Assembly: GCA_903813345.2 (NCBI GenBank)
Contig: CAIIXF020000010.1
Span: 12,839,181-12,903,180 of the forward strand
DNA: 64,000 nt
Direction of reading: 5' to 3'
From: Owenia fusiformis
Taxonomy: Eukaryota > Annelida > Polychaeta > Sabellida > Oweniidae
Below are positions 57,515-64,000 of this stretch, piece by piece (the stretch's first letter is position 1; every line of letters starts with the position of its first letter). Both the position numbers and the translations under genes were made by a program. The notes below the pieces were generated by a model. It had not been told where the DNA came from. It searched no databases and saw only the letters and a program-made list of their open reading frames with translations.

Positions 57515-60449
57515 TTACTTAAGAGCCTCTCTTAGGGACTCATAGAAGCTGACAATGTTGGAAGGAAGCGCAGACTCAACTAGAGATGTAGGTAACATGC
57601 CTCCTATATCTGCTTGGCAGAAGTGGATTAACTTGGTTTTGTCCCTGAAATAACAACAAATGGACCATTAAACATTATAGATGTCTCAAATTGTAGTGGT
57701 CTGATTGGCACATCTGGCATTGAGGCAATAGTCAGACAGCTACACAGCCAATATGATTTGACGCCGTAAAATTCGGCACTGTTCCGGCACCGTTCATGCA
57801 CCGAAACCTTTCAACACTAAAATTTGCTACCGGACTAGTCAGTCCATTTGGTGCCGAAACGGCACCGAAATTTGGCACCGAAACGGCGTCGAAAATCAGA
57901 TTGCATTTTGGGAGTGTATATGTCTCCTCTCTCCATTATTACACTACTTCACATTCTTAAACAACTCAGCTTTGTGTTTTGTGGTAATTAAATTGCAAAA
58001 TGCAAGTCAATTGCAAATGGAGTCCACATGCAAATCAGACAGCAACACTAATGTAAATAAATTTGACAATAAATATTCAGTAAAACCTGTACACAGCGAA
58101 CACCCAGTAGTAGACTATGTGTGAAGAAAGGGTGTTCACTAAAGGCAGGTGTTTACTAGAGAGAGATGTTCACTAAGCCAGGTTTTACTGTAGTCATTAT
58201 TGTTTAATAGGCCATGTCTACCAAAACAAAGTCTTTCATAATTAATTATGGGCTCCAACCAAGGAAGATTAGCTCCCAGAAATTTTGTATCACGACATGC
58301 CCATCTCTGGGACAGAATATCGATGTTGCACTCTGGGAGTCAATCCTCCTTGGGCTCCAACGGTGTGTGTAAATCATTTATTATTAACAATAGTTTAGTT
58401 TTCTAATAATACCAGGTATTCTCAGTATTTGAATGCACCTTTTGCATTGAACCATGGTCAATAATAGATGCAGGGGTGACGCATTGTTGTAGGCGATATC
58501 TATTAACTGAACCAACAATTGTCACTACTTTAACAATGAATCAGTATTAAAGCCTTGTGAACTTTACCATGTTTTACCAATCAAAGCATGTTAATTATTG
58601 CATCTAGCATAAAGCTTTGTTTAATCTGGTGTTTAATTTCTATTTAAGTTATGTTATCATATTCAGTGAGGTACCGAAGCTGTGAAAATTATTTCTCTTC
58701 TCGACAGTCAATATCTACCCTTTCTAGGAGCTTGAGGTTTACATCTTCTCTTTGAATCTGAGATAATCCTTTGATCTAGCTTAACCAATCAGAATATGTC
58801 AATCAAAAACAGCAACTAAATCAGAATTGCAACTTCAGAATTTAAAGCCTTCATAAGCAGCTGGGATTAATGTCATACTTTTATCAACATCACTGTATAT
58901 TCATTTGTCTTATTCAGATGTAGTAATAGGCTCTGGGACTCTGTATTTAACAGCCACTCTTAATATTATAACTTGTATCCATGGAAACATACCTGTATCC
59001 ATGGAAACAAAGGCTTAAATAAAAACAGAACAAGCCAGAACAGTCAGGCCCATAGTCGGCTTTTGCCAGTGGGGGTCCACTTTTCAAAATGTTCAAGGGG
59101 GTTCACACTTTGCAACTTTGGCCCAAAATCACTTGTAAAGTGCCTAGAAGGGTGAAAAATTGCATGATTTCGAAAGAATTTTTGGCTAGGAGGGGGGATG
59201 TTCGCTCGAACCGCAAAACCCACCCCCGCTGGCTATACGGACCTGACAGAATAGTGTGTAAAATTATATATATATATCTTTATGTATTACATCTTCTAGT
59301 ACCTGATCCTCAGGGGTGTGAATGTACTCAATAAATATTCTAAATTCCCCTCCCAAAGTTTTAAAGTGAGATTTATATTTTGCTAAAAATACAATGGGCT
59401 TTCAATTAGCTAGTTGTATGTAAGCCCATGAAAATACAGACACTGGCACTTTAATCCAATTGGTGTCAGTCTAGTGTATTCTATATATGTTTAATTTCCT
59501 TAAGTTCCTTAAATAACTTTGTGGGAGATCTGAACAATCAAAAGATTGATGTAATTTCAGGAACTTGACCCTTGTTTGATTTTTTGTTGTAGTCAGTGTG
59601 AGCTCAAGTCATTTCATTATTAATGTCGTTGAAGTTTGTTGTTGGTGTGGTGTGGAGGGAGGGGGTAAAAATCATGAAAAAATCAGCTTTTTTATGTTAT
59701 CTTTCAAGAATTTTGTGATAACTTCCAGAAACTGAAACCACTTTAAAAGATAATAAAATTTCTGAAACATATAAGTTTATTTGGGCTTTGGTAGGGAGAT
59801 GGTTGTTAAGAATTTTCAGTCAAAGTTCAGTATTTTCTGTGTTTATTAATATCATTAAAGAATTTCCTTCCTTGAAATTGTTGACATCTCAAGCTGAGAA
59901 TTTGATAGAATCTGCGTGTCAGCATTCCTGCTTGGATTACTCTCTCTATACTGATTGAAGAGACAAATTAATCATTCCTCTGTACACTTAAAATGTAAAT
60001 CAATTAGATGTAAAGTTCATTGTGACATTTCGCCAGTATATGGAATTGTGCTATTGCATATATTTTGAAAGGGAAACTTTTATGTAACATACAGTATAAA
60101 ATCTACAGTATAAAATCCCCATAAAGTGGACTTTTGTGACCGAGTAAAACTGTGTGGGGGTGCAAAGGTGCAGGTAAATTAAACATTGGAATCAATTAGA
60201 TGAATTACCAGTGGATCCCTTGAATTGTTCATTTCATCACTTTAAACAAGCTTTGTGTGAAAAAAACTGACTACAAAAGGCTGTATTAGCCAAATACAAT
60301 CATTAAACAAGGTAACTGCTAACAATGATTACACAAATTTAACATTGAACATACATACCCTTCTGGTCTACATATAAGTCCACATGGGTGATTGGTCCCC
60401 CGTACAACTCCACTCTCCTCTGGACAGTTACTGTGCGTTACACTCTGGG
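57515..60449 (-). CDS. STARD5-like START-domain protein, last two coding exons (5' part outside the window)
   Basis: Exon n-1 (60359-60449) reads QSVTHSNCPEESGVVRGTN then HPCGLICRPEG. The last exon (57515-57644) reads DKTKLIHFCQADIGGMLPTS, then LVESALPSNIVSFYESLREA, then LK and TAA at 57515-57517. Acceptors (TTTCAG, TTTCAG) and donor GTATGT fit and the join is phase 2. The RG.NHPCG block and the DLxGxLP..V(V/E)...P....FY..L..A ending are typical of STARD4/5/6 and fit STARD5 best. These proteins carry sterols or bile acids in the cytosol. The earlier exons were not found between 60450 and 64000 and probably lie upstream of the window. Confidence 0.8.
57746..57906. mobile_element. Small terminal-inverted-repeat element rich in CGGCACCG
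   Basis: Left CCAATATGATTTGACGCCGT is mirrored by ACGGCGTCGAAAATCAGATT on the right. Inside are several GGCACCG/CGGTGCC words including GGTGCCGAAACGGCACCG, a near-perfect hairpin. CpG-rich island in AT-rich DNA. Confidence 0.65.
58078..58190. mobile_element. CAGTAAAACCTG MITE, copy 4
   Basis: Ends CAGTAAAACCTGT and CCAGGTTTTACTG; right flank TA, left flank TT. The shortest copy (113 bp). Confidence 0.8.
58254..58370. mobile_element. Small hairpin element with CCAAGGARGATT ends
   Basis: CCAAGGAAGATTAGCTCCCA on the left mirrors TGGGAGTCAATCCTCCTTGG on the right, and GGGCTCCAAC appears just outside or at both ends in direct orientation. About 60 bases between. No frame. Confidence 0.55.
59045..59245. 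mobile_element. CAGGCCCGTAGCCAGG MITE copy
   Basis: Ends CAGGCCCATAGTCGG and CTGGCTATACGGACCTG, flanked by ACAGT and ACAGA. Same inner sequence and orientation as the other copies. Lies in the last intron of the START gene. Confidence 0.8.
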
Positions 60450-60459
60450 CTGAAATACA

Positions 60460-60980
60460 AAAAATGGAAGGTAACTTTGTGCTAAACTTGGGCTAAAATT
60501 CAAAAATGTAAGGGCACTTTGTGTTACACTCCAGGCTGAAACACAAAAACTGAACAGCTATTGCATGTCACACTTTGGGTTAAAATACACAAACTGGAGA
60601 GCTATTGTGTGTCACACTTTGGGTTGAAAGACACAAATTGGACAAATATTTTGTGTCATGCTTTGGGTTAAAAGACACAAACTGGACATTTATTGTGTGT
60701 CACACTTTGGGTGAAAATACACAAACTGGAAAGCTATTGTATGTCACACTTTGGGAAACACACAAAATGGACAGATATTTTGTGTCAAGCTTTGGGTTGA
60801 AAGACACTAATTGGACATTTATTGTGTGTCACACTTTGGGTTGAAATACACAAACTGGACAGATATTGTATGTCACACTTTTGGCTGAAATACAAAAATG
60901 AACAAATACTTTGTGTCACACTCTGGACTCAAATACAAAATATAAACATCTACTGAATGTCACACTTTAGGCTGAAATAA
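60460..60980. repeat. About 44-60 bp tandem repeat beside the START exon acceptor
   Basis: About nine copies of CACACTTTGGGTTGAAATAC then ACAAACTGGACAGATATTGT. The first unit overlaps the 5' end of the START exon (CACTCTGGGCTGAAATACAA includes the acceptor), so the array seems to have grown from the splice site. Confidence 0.8.
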
Positions 60981-61541
60981 ACAAAAACAATCAGCTGTTA
61001 CATAATAAACATTGACAAGGACAACTGTAATCTTTGCTTCCCTCTTGATCCTAACTACTTTCAGTATGCCAACCCAGAGAGAGGGGAGGGAATGGAACAG
61101 CTGAAAAGACACAATGCAAAACTAAAGCTTTCAGTTTTTTCTTCTGTTACCAGGTTACATTGAACTATTTTGCGATTACATCATATCCAGGCATATTATC
61201 AATATTTATTCATGAATCACAAACTCTAGTAAATTCTTCAAATCTATACATAGATATTAGTCAAACAACAGTATTGCAACTGCTCTGTTGGTGAATTGAC
61301 ACATATGTGAATATTATTAGAAATATCACGTTCAAGTCATTTGATGATATGCCAAATTCACCAAAGGCATCATGGAAATTTTAGAAAATCATACCTCTAA
61401 TTAACAACAATTATATCAGGTACATTGGTGCACAAACAATTATTTAAATGAGATACAAACAAGGGAATAATACAAAAATGAAATCCCAAAAACATCTTTT
61501 TAAATTCTTTATATTATGACTATTACCAAAGAGTACATATA

Positions 61542-62036
61542 CAGTGATACCTGTACATTCGAACACCTGGCTACTCCAAACACCTCCAAATCTGAATGAT
61601 TTTTTCCCATCCCATTTTTTCCTACCATTGACTGATATGTTAAAAGAACCCCCTTGAAATGTGAAAACCACCCAATTTGAACACTGACTGATCAAATTTG
61701 AAAAATTAACCTGTCTCATCTGACCACTTTTCACAAAATATCATGTTTCTTACAAAATTGCTCAATTATTTCAATTTAACACTGAATTGTTATGATATCA
61801 AACTTTCATGGAATGGTTTCAATCATAATTGGTCTTTCTAGCATGACAAAATCCATTTGAATTGAATTTTCATGTAACTGGAATGCCATGAAGCTAGACA
61901 GAACTAAATATCAATTGAAAATGTGTTCACATTTCTTAAAGATCCCGATAAATGCAAAATCCAAAAATGTGAACACCTGCTAATCCAAACGCTTTTAGGT
62001 GATCCCAATGGCATTTGGATTAGACAGGTTTTACTG
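61542..62036. mobile_element. CAGTAAAACCTG family, longer 495-bp copy
   Basis: Ends CAGTGATACCTGTACATTCG and AGACAGGTTTTACTG with flanking TA. Interior different from the short copies; GAACACC words still present. May be closer to the parent element, but no transposase frame remains. Confidence 0.7.
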
Positions 62037-62763
62037 TATATGTACAAGGTGGGCCAAAAAACGCCATTTTTTTCAAAATGCTATAACTTTTTTAATTTTT
62101 GGTACAAAATCATAATTTGCATACCAAATGAAACTTGAAGTTGTTATCTAGCCATGGATCATGAATTGTACACTTTTAATTGAATAAAATATATCAGCAG
62201 CGTCTCACTTAAACATGTGGTGTGCCATGAGAAATAAGAATAATTTGCAAAATGTTCCTATCGCCTGATGACCGCCAAGCGGTATAGGGTTTGGGAAGGT
62301 CCCCACGAGATTGTATGAAGGCACCAAATCTAAAAAATTGCTCAACTAAAGCTGGCAATTAAGACATGTTGAAAAATTTATATAGCTAACATTCCATTGA
62401 TACTGCTATATCAGCAAGGCGACTAAAACTAAAATATATCATCAAATAGGGTGGCAGACCAATTGAACTCCTCTTTTAGATACATTGTTACATTATATTA
62501 TTACTAAGAACCCCTGGCACTATATAAGTGCAAAGTTTGGGGTATGTAGGTTAGAAAATAAAAAGTTATAGTGTCTTTAAAAAAAGTGGCGTGTTTTGGC
62601 CTGCCCTGTATATACATCCCCATGGCATTATATTTGGCATGATAACAATTAAGATTGATTATGCAGTAGATGGACTTCTCCTGGGCTACAAATTTAATCA
62701 ATGTCAGTGTGAACTATTGCAGAGAGACAATGGGCCAGGATATAATAAGAAGTACACATATAC

Positions 62764-62936
62764 CAAGCCCGCAGCCAGGATTTGCTAAGGGGGTTCACTT
62801 TTTAAAAATTCCAGGGGGGCTCGCTTTTGACAACTTTGTCTAAAAAATGGCCTAAATCACTTGAAAAGTGCCCAGAATAGTGAAAAACTGCATGATTTTG
62901 TAAGAATTTTTGAAAAAAACCCTGGCTATGGGCCAG
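62764..62936. mobile_element. CAGGCCCGTAGCCAGG MITE copy
   Basis: Ends CAAGCCCGCAGCCAGG and CCTGGCTATGGGCCAG, flanked by TATAC on both sides (62759-62763, 62937-62941), confirming a 5-bp target duplication for the family. Confidence 0.85.
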
Positions 62937-64000
62937 TATACTATAAATTGTTTTCATCACAACTATTATTTCATATTTCTGTCACTTTAAACCATGCCCT
63001 TTTTGAGTTCAACATCCTAACTATTCATCATTCTCTGTGGCCAATCAATATAAATGGTATTTATATTAGATTGAGGTGACTAACAATAGCTATTAGAAGT
63101 GCACATGTACTTTAAACTACAACTATCACAATAACGTGGGGATGAATCAATGAGTCCCACACTCATTTACTATGTTTTCTTTGGAGATATCAGAAGCAAT
63201 ATGATGGAATTGTTCAATTCATGTAAATTATTGAAACCTTATATGCCACTGACCCAAATGCTGAAAATAACGGAATGAATAAAAGTAGGTGAATAATTCA
63301 CTTTGAACAAAGGTTTTCTATTTTTCTCCCCCATATCATAAATAATATATGGCTTTCAGACATGACACTGAAGAATCCCATATGGAACCTATAATATACA
63401 CTAATCAACAATCAATCCTAGAAGAGCTAATTTCACTTGACAATTGTAAAAATCCAATTTAATGATAAGTGAATGAATCAGATGCCTTATCACAAATACA
63501 ATACCAGTCTATGAATCAAGATACCATATTGTTTTTAATCACTGGAAAATTAGTGTGACACTCAAGATGCTAATGGTTTGGTTTTTGAAAATCATGAATG
63601 GGTGAATGGGACAAAAACATCACAATCGCAGAATTTAAATGACAGGTTATCAATTTTACTATTTATTGCTGTTTATTCATGCTGATATTGATATTCACTC
63701 ATGGATAAAAATAATGCCCCTCATATATCACAATGTTCTCTCAAGAGAACTTTCTCAACTGGGTGCAAAATTCTAATTGTTTTTTTTATAAAATATCCAA
63801 AAACTGGTCAGATTTTTCATGATTTATTTAAAATTTATCAATAACATGCCAATGGATTCTTAACCCAATTTGCTATTGTTAGATGGGTCATGATTTTTGG
63901 ACCGCAACCAAAGATGGCAGAAGATACTTCAAGTAATTTGATTGGTTCCTTAAAGCATCGTCAACTCTCATCTTTGGTTGTGGTGCTCTCCCATTGTATA

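Larger units (their letters stand above)
60450..64000. other. Intron/upstream part of the STARD5-like gene
   Basis: I looked on the minus strand for the preceding START exon and found no convincing match. The stretch holds a degenerate tandem repeat (60460-60980), a 495-bp member of the CAGTAAAACCTG family and a copy of the CAGGCCCGTAGCCAGG family. Confidence 0.5.

Noticed and set aside
60605-60844. 79-codon plus-strand frame
   Set aside because: Product of the degenerate tandem repeat next to the START exon.
1-64000. tRNA, rRNA or snRNA genes
   Set aside because: I looked for A/B-box pairs and conserved RNA cores and saw none convincing; a covariance-model scan would settle it.

Overview
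The window is eukaryotic nuclear DNA from an animal: AT-rich, with split genes, GT-AG introns and many miniature transposons and minisatellites, and no prokaryotic operons. The families present (Rh-type ammonium transporter, class I Rab11-FIP, STARD5-like START protein, Reeler and anaphylatoxin-like domains) together with heavy MITE and minisatellite content suggest an invertebrate bilaterian, probably marine. I cannot name the species. All gene models were spliced by eye; each complete model closes in frame across all its exons.

Layout. (1) 1889-32604, minus strand: an Rh-type ammonium transporter of 10 coding exons (510 or 519 aa). Its membrane exon 6 exists in two tandem versions (6134-6271 and 6743-6883), and it has two alternative terminal coding exons (2813-2947 and 1889-2050). 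(2) 12691-26909, plus strand, inside the 23-kb first intron of the Rh gene: a 27-exon gene for a secreted protein of 1806 aa. It has a signal peptide, a Reeler domain, an acidic segment, a double-cysteine segment, and then eight modules, each an acidic spacer followed by a very cationic six-cysteine anaphylatoxin-like domain. The modules sit in a roughly 3.2-3.4 kb super-repeat whose introns are also nearly identical. This is the most unusual system in the window. (3) 33560-37939: a 4.38-kb near-palindromic foldback transposon flanked by TA. (4) 39612-50783, minus strand: a class I Rab11-FIP-like gene with an N-terminal C2 domain, an EXOC2/Sec5-like TIG (IPT) domain in the middle and a C-terminal Rab11-binding coiled coil. 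Its third intron carries a tandem pair of non-autonomous elements holding a large 22-bp minisatellite. (5) 57515-60449, minus strand: the last two coding exons of a STARD5-like START-domain gene whose 5' part lies beyond the window edge.

The rest is intergenic or intronic DNA with at least four MITE families (CAGGCCCGTAGCCAGG ends with 5-bp TSD; CAGTAAAACCTG ends with TA TSD; a TTAA-flanked piggyBac-like family; small hairpin elements) and several minisatellites (25, 22, 39, about 44, about 60, 15 bp units). Several open reading frames in the repeats are periodic artefacts.

How the genes relate: the Rh transporter, the FIP (membrane recycling) and the START protein (lipid carriage) are ordinary cell-biology genes with no evident joint pathway. 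The nested Reeler/anaphylatoxin-like gene looks like a rapidly expanding secreted effector or matrix gene. Its domain content and alternating charge suggest a precursor of several cationic peptides, an inference that needs protein data.
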